Assembly: GCF_900176005.1 (NCBI RefSeq)
Contig: NZ_LT838272.1
Coordinates: 825,587-889,586, forward strand
Length of the DNA stretch: 64,000 bases
Source of the DNA: Thermanaeromonas toyohensis ToBE
GTDB lineage: Bacteria; Bacillota; DSM-521; Neomoorellales; Neomoorellaceae
Direction: 5' to 3'
Below are positions 25,659 to 33,572 of this stretch, piece by piece; positions within the stretch are counted from its first letter, which is position 1, and the number at the start of each line of letters is the position of its first letter. The position numbers and the translations under genes were made by a program. The notes under the pieces were generated by a model. It did no database searches and was not told the DNA's origin. It saw only the letters and a list, made by a program, of their open reading frames with translations.

Positions 25659-25756
25659 AACTCGGCTTACAGGTTTGCTCAAGGGTTCTATTTTTTGGAT
25701 TACAGTTGATCTTACGGAGTTATGGCTCACTGAGTGGAGTTATGTCTCACTCAGTG
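25659..25756 (+). repeat. attR-like direct repeat (98 bp, rnpB 3'-end fragment)
   Basis: A perfect copy of 13302-13399. Its first 30 bp are the 3' end of rnpB without the rest of the gene. It lies 225 bp outside the start of recombinase B, the position expected for the att site next to an integrase gene. Here the terminal hairpin is perfect: GCTCACTGAGTG and CACTCAGTGAGC around an 11-bp loop, the last arm reaching 25759. Confidence 0.88.
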
Positions 25757-26045
25757 AGCTATATTCCCTTAAGCGTCTCATTTTACGGCCATAATATTGT
25801 ATCCGCCGCAGTGTTGTGCAAGCTGGAAGATAACCTCCAATGTTGGAAAATTTCCTATGAACCAGTAATAGTAGCGGTGTTGCTAGACCAATCGCAATTT
25901 TGCACAGCGGTGGATAAAAGTGGAAATAGAGAGCAATAAATAACAGTGAACAAAAATATAAGGAATGCGCGGAGGGAAGTCTCCGTGTATTTGCCGTCCA
26001 GGAAGGAAAGGATTAAGCTGGTATGTGGGAGCAGCGCTTATAAGA

Positions 26046-26079
26046 GGCATCCCTGAATGTGAGGGGTGCCTTAAATTTT
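26046..26079 (+). terminator. Terminator-like hairpin preceding the intron fragment
   Basis: GGCATCCC (26046-26053) pairs with GGGGTGCC (26063-26070) including a wobble, followed by TTAAATTTT. It is the sister of the hairpin at 13719. Group IIC introns insert just downstream of such hairpins, which fits the fragment that begins at 26080. Confidence 0.6.
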
Positions 26080-26165
26080 GTGCGCCCGGCATGGGCGAAG
26101 GCTTACGGGTGGAAGTCCCGAACGGCGAAGGTAGCAGTAGTCGTTAGCTTAAGGCAAGGGTGAAG
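26080..26165 (+). mobile_element. Group II intron 5' fragment (probable class C)
   Basis: The sequence begins GTGCGCCCGGCATGGGCG, the conserved group II intron 5' end, and continues with GGTGGAAGTCCCGAAC and GGTAGCAGTAGTCGTTAGC, typical of domain I in bacterial introns. It fades at about 26165. There is no reverse-transcriptase gene and no domain V, so only the start of the ribozyme survives. Its position right after a terminator hairpin supports class C. Confidence 0.6.
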
Positions 26166-26463
26166 TCTTTGCAGGCCTAATAAGAAATTGGTGGGTTTAT
26201 TCTAAACAGGAAACAAATGCCCAGCCGCAGGGATAACCCATGGCCTCGGGTTTAAATATTACTTTATGGGCAAATGGTTGAATAAGCGGAGTGGAAGTGG
26301 AGTAAAAGCGGAAATGGTTATTATTTTCCAGTTAAGTAAGATTTAATTGGGGCCAGGTACTTGTTTGTAATCTTTCGGGAATACGCTTCGAGAGCTACCT
26401 TCTTAAAAACTGGCCTATCAGGCCCTAAAACGTTTGTTGTTTTTTCCATAAATGGGTGTTACA

Positions 26464-26775
26464 ATGAAAAAGGTGATAACTATGATCGAGGCAACAATTA
26501 ATGCCCAGACAGCCGACTATTTGCCGGAGGAAAAGTTAGCCCGGATGTTAAAAAATATGGAGTTTAGCCCCAAATATATGGTCCATATTTTTAACTTTTT
26601 CACCGATGTGCCCCTCCAGGACATAGCCAAATTCATAGCTAAGCATAACATCCCGGAGGCCACCTTGCTAGAGTATTACAAAACCTACGTCCAGGAATTT
26701 TATCGCAATGTAGAACTTGAGGAGATGCTAGAACATGTGGGAAGAACTTTTGGCAAAGGCCATTCATCTTCTTGA
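26464..26775 (+). CDS. Probable antitoxin partner of an AbiEii-type nucleotidyltransferase
   Basis: A 103-residue protein that I do not recognise by family. It overlaps the downstream nucleotidyltransferase by 41 nt, the usual layout of two-gene toxin-antitoxin loci. Three in-frame ATG codons (26452, 26464, 26482) are possible. AAAGGTGAT lies upstream of 26482, and the choice between 26464 and 26482 is open. The role is inferred from gene order. Confidence 0.6.
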   Translation: MKKVITMIEATINAQTADYLPEEKLARMLKNMEFSPKYMVHIFNFFTDVPLQDIAKFIAKHNIPEATLLEYYKTYVQEFYRNVELEEMLEHVGRTFGKGHSSS

Positions 26776-27352
26776 AGGTTCAAACATCCCCAAAGAAGAA
26801 TGGACGTGGGGCGGGGGTACCGCCCTTGCCTTTTATTTCCGGCATCGGGAAAGCCGAGATATAGATATTTTCTTAACCGATGCTCAATATCTCACCATTC
26901 TTACCCCCCGATTAAACCCTATTGCCCAAGATATGACAGGCGATTATGTAGAAAGCTCAAACTTCCTTAAGCTAAAGTTTCCAGGAGGCGACGTGGATTT
27001 TATAATAGCACCTCATCTTACCGCAAATTATTTTAGGCTAGAACGATTTGGGGGGAAGAACATACGCGTGGAGACGCCGGAAGAGATTGTGCTTAAGAAG
27101 CTTTTTTACAGGGCTGAGAGTTTGAAGGCGAGGGATATAATAGACATTGCGGTGGTCTACGAAAGAAGAAAAGACCTTTTACTTAAACATGCTCCCTTAT
27201 TTATAACAAGGCTAGACGCTTTAAAGTCTCGCTGGAAAAACCTAGCCGAAATCTTCCCTCAAGAAGCCTCTGGTCTTCGGATCTTAGAAGCAGGATTAAA
27301 AGAGAAAGCCCCTTGCCTCTTTAGAGACTTCTTACAAGAAATCCAACGTTAA
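26735..27352 (+). CDS. AbiEii/AbiGii-family nucleotidyltransferase, putative toxin
   Basis: A 205-residue nucleotidyltransferase-fold protein. It shows GGGTALAFYFRHRESRDIDIF, split here as GGGTALAFYF and SRDIDIF, which is the GG..S/T-x9-DxD signature with metal-binding aspartates. VDFIIAP supplies the third acidic residue, and ETPEEIVLKKLFYRAESLKARD is the DUF1814/AbiEii core motif. Members act as type IV-like toxins or abortive-infection factors by modifying nucleotides or tRNA. Stand-alone function here is not established. Confidence 0.82.
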   Translation: MWEELLAKAIHLLEGSNIPKEEWTWGGGTALAFYFRHRESRDIDIFLTDAQYLTILTPRLNPIAQDMTGDYVESSNFLKLKFPGGDVDFIIAPHLTANYFRLERFGGKNIRVETPEEIVLKKLFYRAESLKARDIIDIAVVYERRKDLLLKHAPLFITRLDALKSRWKNLAEIFPQEASGLRILEAGLKEKAPCLFRDFLQEIQR

Positions 27353-27820
27353 CTTCTGCCCTTTCCGTCCCAAAAGAATAGGGCTGTATGATGCGGCTTT
27401 CAGTGCGAGTACTGGACGGCTGATGAAAAGCTTGTTAGCGCCATCGCAGGGCAGAAAATACGTGAAGTATTTGGAGTTCCATTGAAGTCCCTTTCCTTGG
27501 AGAGCATAGCGAATGGAGACCATCGAAGCCAAACGGCTTTGTGTATTTAGGGGTACATAACAGCCTTTCTTATTTCTTTAGCCAAAAGATGATTGCCGAT
27601 GCTGTTGACCAGAGCAAGCCATTGGGAGAAAACTGGCACCAAGCCTTGCTACAGCAAATGGCTTCGGAAGCTCTATTTGTGGAGAATTTGCCAGAAACTT
27701 TTTCGGCGTCTTTAGGTGGATACTGCGTACCAACCTCTTACTGGGAATCATCTTTACTACTTTCGGTTCCTTGTAGTATATTCTGCTTAAAGTAAGATTT
27801 ATAATCGGAGGTAAGTTTCT
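27353..27820. other. Intergenic region with an unrecognised ORF
   Basis: About 470 bp. An ORF at 27541-27795 (84 codons, MYLGVHNSLSYFF start, GENWHQALLQQMA inside) is the only candidate. It has no good ribosome-binding site and ends in a hydrophobic, cysteine-containing tail, so it is more likely a gene remnant than a working gene. Confidence 0.35.
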
Positions 27821-28066
27821 GTGTATAAAGTTACTATTTCAGAAAAGGGCCAAATTTCTATTCCTGTTGCCTTGCGCAGGCGGTATGGGTTGAAAAAAGG
27901 AGATAAATTAGTCCTCGAAGAAATAGAGGGGGCCATTGTTATACGCCCTTTGCCGCGACACCCTCTGTTGGCCCTTAGAGGCAAATTAAAAGGGGGAGAA
28001 GGGGAAAAACTGACAGATCTTCTTCTTAAGGAACGTGCCGCGGACAGGGAGAGGGAGTCAACTTGA
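27821..28066 (+). CDS. vapB: AbrB/MazE-type (VapB) antitoxin
   Basis: An 81-residue protein with an N-terminal SpoVT/AbrB swapped-hairpin domain: VTISEKGQISIPVALRRRYG and KKGDKLVLEE. The C-terminal half is charged and probably binds the toxin. A GTG start at 27821 follows GGAGGTAAG. It overlaps the PIN toxin by 4 nt. Such antitoxins repress their own operon and neutralise the toxin. Confidence 0.9.
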   Translation: MYKVTISEKGQISIPVALRRRYGLKKGDKLVLEEIEGAIVIRPLPRHPLLALRGKLKGGEGEKLTDLLLKERAADREREST

Positions 28067-28473
28067 GACACAAAAAATTTGTTTTGGACAGCTACGCTAT
28101 TCTCGCACTGGTAGAGGATGAGCCGGGTGCGCAGGTAGTCGCAGATATTCTTTCTGACGAGGACACTGAGCTGTACCTCAGCGTGGTCAATTTGGGAGAG
28201 GTCTACTACATTATTTCACGAAAACAAGGAGAACGGGCGGCTGAAGAGGTTGTGCGAGCCATTATGGAGGAGGAGACGGTAGCTATAGTAGAAGTTTCTT
28301 GGCCAAGGGCTCGGGAAGCAGCCCGCATTAAGGCTAAAGGAGGGCTTTCGTACGCTGATGCTTTTGTCTTAGGGCTGGCTGTGGAACTTAAGGCACCTGT
28401 AGTTACTGGCGACCCCGAGATTAAGGCTATAGCCGAGAGCTTAGGAGCGAAAATAGTGTGGGTTGGTGGATAA
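28063..28473 (+). CDS. vapC: PIN-domain toxin (VapC family)
   Basis: A 136-residue PIN ribonuclease. It has the acidic active-site residues in FVLDSYAILALVEDE (Asp), VVNLGEVYYII (Glu) and LSYADAFVLGLA (Asp), with a C-terminal VTGDPEIKAI. VapC toxins cleave structured RNA such as tRNA or rRNA. The TTG start overlaps vapB, confirming a coupled operon. Confidence 0.9.
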   Translation: MRHKKFVLDSYAILALVEDEPGAQVVADILSDEDTELYLSVVNLGEVYYIISRKQGERAAEEVVRAIMEEETVAIVEVSWPRAREAARIKAKGGLSYADAFVLGLAVELKAPVVTGDPEIKAIAESLGAKIVWVGG

Positions 28474-28623
28474 AAATGCCCACTCTCTTCCTCGCTCCTG
28501 AGCTACATCATGACCCAGAAACACGTTGACGGCTATGCCGGTTACAATGAGCTTACGCATGTCACCTTGGTAGGCTTATGCCCGACACGCCAAACTAAAC
28601 AAAAGAAATAGGAGAAGCTGGAC

Positions 28624-29562
28624 ATGCCTATAGACCACGACGCCATATTTAAAGAGCTCATTACCAACTTCTTTAAAGAATTCATGGAGCTCTTCTTCCC
28701 CGAAGCCCACGCCCTAATAGATTATTCCGAGCTAACCTTCTTAGCCCAGGAGATCATTACCGACATTACAGCCGGAGAAAAACATTACGTAGATATCCTG
28801 GCCAGTGTTAAAATAAAAAGAGAAGAAGGTTACGTCCTTATCCATGTAGAACCCCAAGCTTATAAGGAAGCAGACTTTGCCCGGCGCATGTTTATATACT
28901 TTAGCCGGCTTTACGAAAAGCATAAGAAGAAGGTATTGCCTATAGCTGTATTTTCCTATGACAGCAAGGTAGAAAAGCTAGACAGACACGAAGTAACCTT
29001 TCCTTTTCTTAAGGTGCTAGAGTTTAACTTTTACAAAGTGCAGCTAAAGAAGCTGCCCTGGAGGAAGTACATAAGGAGCAACAATCCAGTTGCGGCGGCG
29101 CTTTTAAGTAAGATGGACTATAGCCCTAAGGAGAGGCTTAAGTTGAAGCTGGAATTCTTAAGGATGATAACCAGGATGCAACTGGACCCCGCGAAGCTGG
29201 GGCTTATAACTGCGATATTTGATACTTACTTAGGTTTAAGCCCGGAAGAGGAGAAGGAAGTAGAGGAGATGTTACATAGGGAATTAAGTGCGGAGGAGGT
29301 TAAGAAGGTAATGGAACTTAGGACTTCGTGGCATACAAAGGGATGGCAAGAAGGATGGCAAAAAGGCCTGGAAGCAGGCCTTGAAGAAGGCCGGAAAGAA
29401 ATTCTGCTAAAGCAGTTAAAGAAGCGTTTAGGTTTTCTTCCCCCTGAGGTAGAGGAGAGGATAAAGTCTCTTTCCTTGAAGGAGCTTGATGAGCTGGCGG
29501 AGAAGATATTTGAGGTGACCAGTGAAAGTGACCTAAGGAAATTCCTGGGCATGGAGCATTGA
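28624..29562 (+). CDS. Rpn-like PD-(D/E)XK nuclease with DUF4351 tail, copy 2
   Basis: A 312-residue paralogue of the protein at 21404, nearly identical for most of its length. It has the same core (VDILASVKIK, YVLIHVEPQ) and the same DUF4351 end. The region before the tail differs: here it is WQEGWQKGLEAGLEEGRKE, a short repeated linker. ATG start at 28624 after AGGAGAAGC. DNA identity begins at the start codon and continues through the following spacer into the epimerase fragment, so the whole module was duplicated. Confidence 0.85.
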   Translation: MPIDHDAIFKELITNFFKEFMELFFPEAHALIDYSELTFLAQEIITDITAGEKHYVDILASVKIKREEGYVLIHVEPQAYKEADFARRMFIYFSRLYEKHKKKVLPIAVFSYDSKVEKLDRHEVTFPFLKVLEFNFYKVQLKKLPWRKYIRSNNPVAAALLSKMDYSPKERLKLKLEFLRMITRMQLDPAKLGLITAIFDTYLGLSPEEEKEVEEMLHRELSAEEVKKVMELRTSWHTKGWQEGWQKGLEAGLEEGRKEILLKQLKKRLGFLPPEVEERIKSLSLKELDELAEKIFEVTSESDLRKFLGMEH

Positions 29563-29665
29563 AAAAGCCTTTGCTAAAGGCGCTATCTTGTGACGTAGGC
29601 TAATTAATTGAGCTAAAAATGTGAGCACAATATGTACTAACTTTTTGCTTGGAGGAGGCTATCCT

Positions 29666-30262
29666 TTGCACATACTGGTGACCGGCGGGGCCGGCTTTAT
29701 CGGCTCCCATGTGGTGGACGCTTTGCTAGAAGAAGGGCACGAGGTAGTAGTAGTCGATGACTTGAGCAGCGGTAAGGAAGAAAACCTTAATCCTGCCTGC
29801 CGGTTTTACCGGATGGACATTTGTTCGCCGGAATTGGAAAGGGTCTTCCGGGAAGAAAGGATAGAGCTGGTGAACCACCATGCAGCTCAAATTGATGTGC
29901 GCCGTTCCGTGGCCAGCCCGGAAGAAGACGCCCGGGTAAACATCCAAGGGCTGTTAAACCTCTTATCCAATTGCCTGCGCTATGGGGTAAAGGGGTTTAT
30001 TTTTGCTTCTTCGGGCGGGGTAGTGTACGGCGAGCCGGATGAGCTTCCGGTGAAGGAGGAACACCCCAAGGGGCCGCTATCGCCCTATGGAGTGAGCAAG
30101 CTGGCTTCGGAATATTATCTCTACTACTTTGCCCGTGTGCACGGCCTTAGGTGCACAGTGGAGCACCTGAGGAGGACAGGAAATCCAAAGAAGGCCCTAG
30201 AAGTTGCCCGGGAAATAATTGAACAGTATCTACCAGCTCTGAAGGAACTGAGCAGGAAATAA
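29666..30262 (+). pseudogene. Sugar-nucleotide epimerase copy 2, internally deleted
   Basis: The first 150 residues match the copy at 22434, including TGGAGFIGSHVVDALL and YGVSK. The frame then jumps from ARVHGL directly to RCTVEHLRRTG, which in the intact copy lies some 145 residues further on. The deletion is in frame and removes the substrate-binding half (NVYGPRQDP, the GTGRG region), leaving 198 residues. NAD binding could survive, but catalysis on a sugar nucleotide is unlikely. The TTG start and GGAGGAGG site are the same as in copy 1. Confidence 0.82.
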
Positions 30263-30344
30263 CTTTGGCAGACAAGAGCGCTTTGGACGATGCTTTGAAG
30301 CTCTTAATCCTTGTTGCGCCGAGAGGCCGCCTCAAAAAATAATG

Positions 30345-30404
30345 GCGGGCAGGAGGCCCCTGGGCAACCGGTACACCGGCTCCAGCCGCCTGCCCGCTTA
30401 TAAT
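30345..30404 (+). terminator. Terminator hairpin after epimerase copy 2
   Basis: GCGGGCAGG (30345-30353) pairs with CCTGCCCGC (30389-30397), followed by TTATAATTTG. The stem is the same as after copy 1, extended by one pair, while the loop sequence has changed. Confidence 0.6.
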
Positions 30405-30694
30405 TTGTCTCTGTCAGGGTGCCTTAAATTATGTCCTTGGCATGGACGTTGAACCACCGGATGAGGCAGTAAACGGCCAGGGATGGGTTTGGTGGAACGT
30501 TTCTGGCTGCAGCAGCCTACTGATGGTGTGGGCGTGCCGCGGGGGAAGAAAAAGGCCGTGCTGGGTAAACTTACTGAGCGGGTATGTGGCTAGCGCGGCT
30601 TTTTCGTTTTTGCAGTGCTTTCCTTGGTGCTGTTAGGTATAATATATGTGACAGGTAGAAACTAACAGGTAGAAAAAGGTAGGGAAACCAAAAG
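30405..30694 (+). other. Intergenic region after the duplicated module
   Basis: About 290 bp. Just after the end of homology with copy 1 comes GGGTGCCTTAAATT, the right arm of the recurring hairpin without its left arm. A second terminator-like structure, GCCGTGCT/AGCGCGGC with TTTTT, lies at about 30557-30607. TATAAT at about 30637 may be a -10 element for the next operon. Confidence 0.4.
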
Positions 30695-30919
30695 ATGGTC
30701 AGGGTAAATTATGATGAGTACATTAGCCGACTAAAAAAGAAATCATCGCATTTTTATACCGCCTGGGTGGCTCATCTGGGTAAGAGTCCACGTTCTGGCA
30801 GGCACCGAGCTATGGAAGAAGATATTGTCTTGTTTTTGTTGGACTATAAGCGATGGCAGAAGAGTTTAGTTAATGGTAGTATAGAAAAGGTCGGTCCCCG
30901 GAGGTATCGTATGAAATGA
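30695..30919 (+). CDS. Small putative antitoxin-like protein
   Basis: A 74-residue basic protein (SRLKKKSSHFYTAWVAHLG, GPRRYRMK) that I do not recognise. It overlaps the following nucleotidyltransferase gene by 4 nt, giving the standard two-gene toxin-antitoxin layout. Start ATG at 30695. Function is inferred only from position. Confidence 0.6.
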   Translation: MVRVNYDEYISRLKKKSSHFYTAWVAHLGKSPRSGRHRAMEEDIVLFLLDYKRWQKSLVNGSIEKVGPRRYRMK

Positions 30920-31515
30920 ACGAGCGGTTAGGAGATATTCTTACTAGCTTGACCCAAGAAAAGGACTCGCTTAGAAAGGCTTTGGGGGTACTAGCGGTAT
31001 TAACCGAGGCCCTTAAACCTAAGGGGATTAGACCTATTTTAGTAGGAGGCCGGGCTCTAGAGTTTTATACCTTAGGTGGATATGCCACAAAAGATATAGA
31101 CCTGGTAGTTAACGGAAGAGAGCAGGCTAAACTTATTTTGGAAGAAATGGGCTTCTTACGCCGGCCTGGTGAACGGCACTGGTATCATGAAGAGCTTGAC
31201 CTGGCTATAGAAATACCCGATGAGTTTTTAGCAGGTTCCCTAGAAAAAGTGGTTACCGTAGAAATAAACGGTATGGAAGCTTTTATAATTGGGATTGAGG
31301 ATCTGGTAGTAGACAGGTTGGCTGCAGCGAAGTTTTGGAAGAGCCAAGCGGATGCTCAGTGGGCAGCCAAGCTTCTTGCACTTCATGCTGGCGAGATTGA
31401 TTTAGAATACCTTAAGGAGGCAGCTCGAGAGCAGCAAGTAGAGGACGTTTTAACTGAGGCCTTGAGACAGAGTGAGGCTTATATTAACGCTGTTAAAGAT
31501 CAAGGGCTATCTTAG
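30916..31515 (+). CDS. Nucleotidyltransferase-fold protein, putative toxin
   Basis: A 199-residue protein with a minimal nucleotidyltransferase core: PILVGGRALEFYTLGG, then ATKDIDLVV (GG and DxD motifs), and DLAIEIPDEF as a third acidic position. The C-terminal helices resemble DUF6036/AbiEii-like proteins. With the preceding small gene it resembles the locus at 26464-27352 in plan, although sequence similarity between the two is low. Confidence 0.75.
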   Translation: MNERLGDILTSLTQEKDSLRKALGVLAVLTEALKPKGIRPILVGGRALEFYTLGGYATKDIDLVVNGREQAKLILEEMGFLRRPGERHWYHEELDLAIEIPDEFLAGSLEKVVTVEINGMEAFIIGIEDLVVDRLAAAKFWKSQADAQWAAKLLALHAGEIDLEYLKEAAREQQVEDVLTEALRQSEAYINAVKDQGLS

Positions 31516-31669
31516 GCTAAACATTGATTTTTGGGACATCGCGCTCGTAAGAAGCAAACAGTTAGTCAATTTTGACACTAACCAGCAGGAAAAAAATGAA
31601 GTGACAGCGAATAGTAAGTAACACAGTCGAGTAAAAATCACGAGTAAAAATCAAAAATTAAAGGTTTAT
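31516..31669 (+). other. Promoter-containing spacer upstream of the cobalamin riboswitch
   Basis: AT-rich spacer of about 150 bp. Short repeated phrases such as GAGTAAAAATCA occur near 31630-31650. I see no unambiguous -35/-10 pair, but transcription of the riboswitch operon must start here. Confidence 0.4.
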
Positions 31670-31848
31670 CCAGGTACGGGTGCTTTTACCCGGAAGGGGT
31701 AAAAGTTAAAAGGGAAGCCGGTGGGAATCCGGCGCGGTCCCGCCACTGTGAGGGGGAGGAACCCTACATATAGGTCACTGGGGCTTTTAAGCCCTGGGAA
31801 GACGTAGGGAACCGATGAACCTGAGCCAGGAAACCTGCCCGTTACCGT
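31670..31848 (+). promoter_or_regulatory. Cobalamin (B12) riboswitch
   Basis: All landmarks of the cobalamin riboswitch are present. The outer stem pairs GGTACGGG (31673) with CCCGTTACC (31838). The core runs AAGGGAAGCCGGTG, AATCCGGCGCGGTCCCGCC and ACTGTGA, and the B12 box reads GAGCCAGGAAACCTGCC. Binding of adenosyl- or methylcobalamin represses the downstream genes in such systems. It precedes the SLH/intrinsic-factor-like gene by about 125 nt, so the whole downstream operon should be induced when corrinoid is scarce. Confidence 0.95.
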
Positions 31849-31972
31849 AAACTTAACCGACCTACGCGGATAGGGAGGTGATTATTTATTTTACGTATCG
31901 CTTCTTTATAGACTACTAAAGCCTCGTCTGGGGAAAGCAGAGGGCAAATTTAAAGGAATGGGGGAATAAAGA

Positions 31973-33526
31973 TTGTCTGCTTATAGAAATAAGTGGAAAA
32001 AGATGAGCTTGATTTGGATTATCTTGACGTCTCTAATTCTTTCTCTGCCTATAGCTAAAGGTTGGACGAGTGAAGTATCTTCACCGGCCGACTATGCTAT
32101 TAAGTTTCTACGAGATGAGTATACAAAAAATGGCTTCCAGAATCATGATGCTGGGGTAGGTTCCTATGGTTTCTATATTCTAACTCAAGCTGGTGTTGAC
32201 GTCAGCGGCTGGGTATACAATGGGGAAAGCCTTAAAGACGCTGTAACAAACGCAGTCTACAGTGATATTTCCAACAGTAGTCAAATCAGAGCTAAGGTTT
32301 TGGCCCAGGATTTGGTGGCCGCACAGTCGTTGGGGCGAAACGATCTGGTAGATAGTTTGGTCCAGATATTAAAAGCCAGACAGACAGGTTATGGATTCGA
32401 CACTGGGGATTACAGTATTTTTAGCAACATGCCAGCCTTCGACCTTTTAGGCCGAGCAGGATTAATTTCGGTGATTAATAAAGTGTATGCCAAAGACTAT
32501 ATCTTGGGAACCCAGAACACAAAAGTTGGCGATCGTGGTTACGGAGCCTGGGGGTTCACTTGGGAGGGTAACTTCTATGCTGATTTCATGACCACGGCCC
32601 AGGCAGTAAGGGCACTCCATTATCTGGATCCAGCAGGACAAGATAGCCAGATCCAAACCGCTATTAATAACGGGCTTAACTGGATGAAGAACCAGCAAAA
32701 GGACGACGGCAGCTTTGTGGCTGGCATGGATGATCCAGTGATCGATACTGCAGAAGTAATTGTGACCCTAAAGGTGTTGGGATTGGATCCTGCTGAATGG
32801 AAGAGCAGTACGGGAAAAACAGCCATCGACTACCTGATGAATAAGGCCCTTAATCCAGACGGGAGCTTTGGGACGTCCCAGAACGCTATGGACGCCACCT
32901 GGGCCCTTAGTGCCTATAATCTATTAAACACTCAGTTTTACATTGACCCTTCCGTCGTAACCTTTAATGATATCTCTTCTCACTGGGCAAAAAATGATAT
33001 TGAATTTATGGCTAAAAGGCTTATTGCCCGAGGCATAAGCAGAGACCTTTTTGCTCCTGATGCTAGCATAACAAGGGCACAGTTTGTTGCCTTCCTTATC
33101 AGGTCGTTGAACATAGATGAACAGAAATCTGGAGCAGAGGTATTTAGTGATGTGCCGGCGGGCTACTGGGCTTATGGCGCAATACAGGCAGCATATAAGG
33201 AAGGGCTGGTGAGGGGCGTTGGCAACGGGAAATACGAGCCGGAAAGGAGTATTACCCGGGAAGAGATGGCAGCTATGATTGCCAGGGCCCTGAGCAAGAA
33301 AGGGTTTGAAATAAAATTAACAGAGCAACAGAAAAAAGAGGTATATAGTAAATACACGGATAGCGATCACGTTTCGGGCTGGGCAAAAGATGTACTCGCG
33401 GCCTGTGCAGAGCTGGGACTGATTAAAGGGAGGCCGGGGAACTCGTTGGCTCCCCAGGATGAGGCCACGAGGGCAGAGGCGATAGTCATTTTAAGAAGAA
33501 TGTTGGAGGTGCTTAAGAGAGGATAG
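31973..33526 (+). CDS. S-layer-anchored protein with intrinsic-factor/terpenoid-cyclase-like alpha/alpha domain
   Basis: A 517-residue exported protein: an N-terminal signal segment (KKMSLIWIILTSLILSLP), then about 310 residues of an alpha/alpha-barrel with repeated phrases such as TTAQAVRALHYLD, GLNWMKNQQKDDGSF, TAEVIVTLKVLGLDP and AMDATWALSAYNLL, as in transcobalamin/intrinsic factor and prenyltransferase folds. Three SLH repeats (NDISSHWAKNDIEFM, SDVPAGYWAYGAI, TDSDHVSGWAKDVL) anchor it to the cell wall. A TTG start at 31973 follows GGAATGGGGG. Immediately downstream of a B12 riboswitch, it is best read as a surface corrinoid-binding protein. Direct binding is not proven. Confidence 0.82.
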   Translation: MSAYRNKWKKMSLIWIILTSLILSLPIAKGWTSEVSSPADYAIKFLRDEYTKNGFQNHDAGVGSYGFYILTQAGVDVSGWVYNGESLKDAVTNAVYSDISNSSQIRAKVLAQDLVAAQSLGRNDLVDSLVQILKARQTGYGFDTGDYSIFSNMPAFDLLGRAGLISVINKVYAKDYILGTQNTKVGDRGYGAWGFTWEGNFYADFMTTAQAVRALHYLDPAGQDSQIQTAINNGLNWMKNQQKDDGSFVAGMDDPVIDTAEVIVTLKVLGLDPAEWKSSTGKTAIDYLMNKALNPDGSFGTSQNAMDATWALSAYNLLNTQFYIDPSVVTFNDISSHWAKNDIEFMAKRLIARGISRDLFAPDASITRAQFVAFLIRSLNIDEQKSGAEVFSDVPAGYWAYGAIQAAYKEGLVRGVGNGKYEPERSITREEMAAMIARALSKKGFEIKLTEQQKKEVYSKYTDSDHVSGWAKDVLAACAELGLIKGRPGNSLAPQDEATRAEAIVILRRMLEVLKRG

Positions 33527-33547
33527 GCTTTGCCTATCCTCTCTTAA
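33513..33547 (+). promoter_or_regulatory. Perfect 16-bp hairpin overlapping the SLH gene stop
   Basis: TTAAGAGAGGATAGGC (33513-33528) pairs without mismatch with GCCTATCCTCTCTTAA (33532-33547) around a TTT loop. No T-run follows, so full termination is unlikely. It may stabilise the upstream transcript or set the ratio between the abundant surface protein and the transporter genes. Confidence 0.6.
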
Positions 33548-33572
33548 AGGTATATCCTGATGGGGGGATTTG

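Larger units (their letters stand above)
25757..26463. other. Gene-poor junction region right of attR
   Basis: About 700 bp without a clear protein gene. It holds a stretch loosely similar to the sequence right of attL, a terminator-like hairpin at 26046-26079, a group II intron 5' fragment starting at 26080, and GGA-rich short repeats near 26289. Confidence 0.5.

Noticed and set aside
27541-27795. ORF between the nucleotidyltransferase and vapB as a third toxin-antitoxin gene
   Set aside because: No overlap with a partner, poor start signal and no recognised domain; listed only as a possible remnant.
30442-30636. 64-codon ORF after the duplicated module
   Set aside because: No ribosome-binding site or family resemblance; it spans a terminator-like hairpin. 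The local GGCATGG is also too short to support a second intron start.
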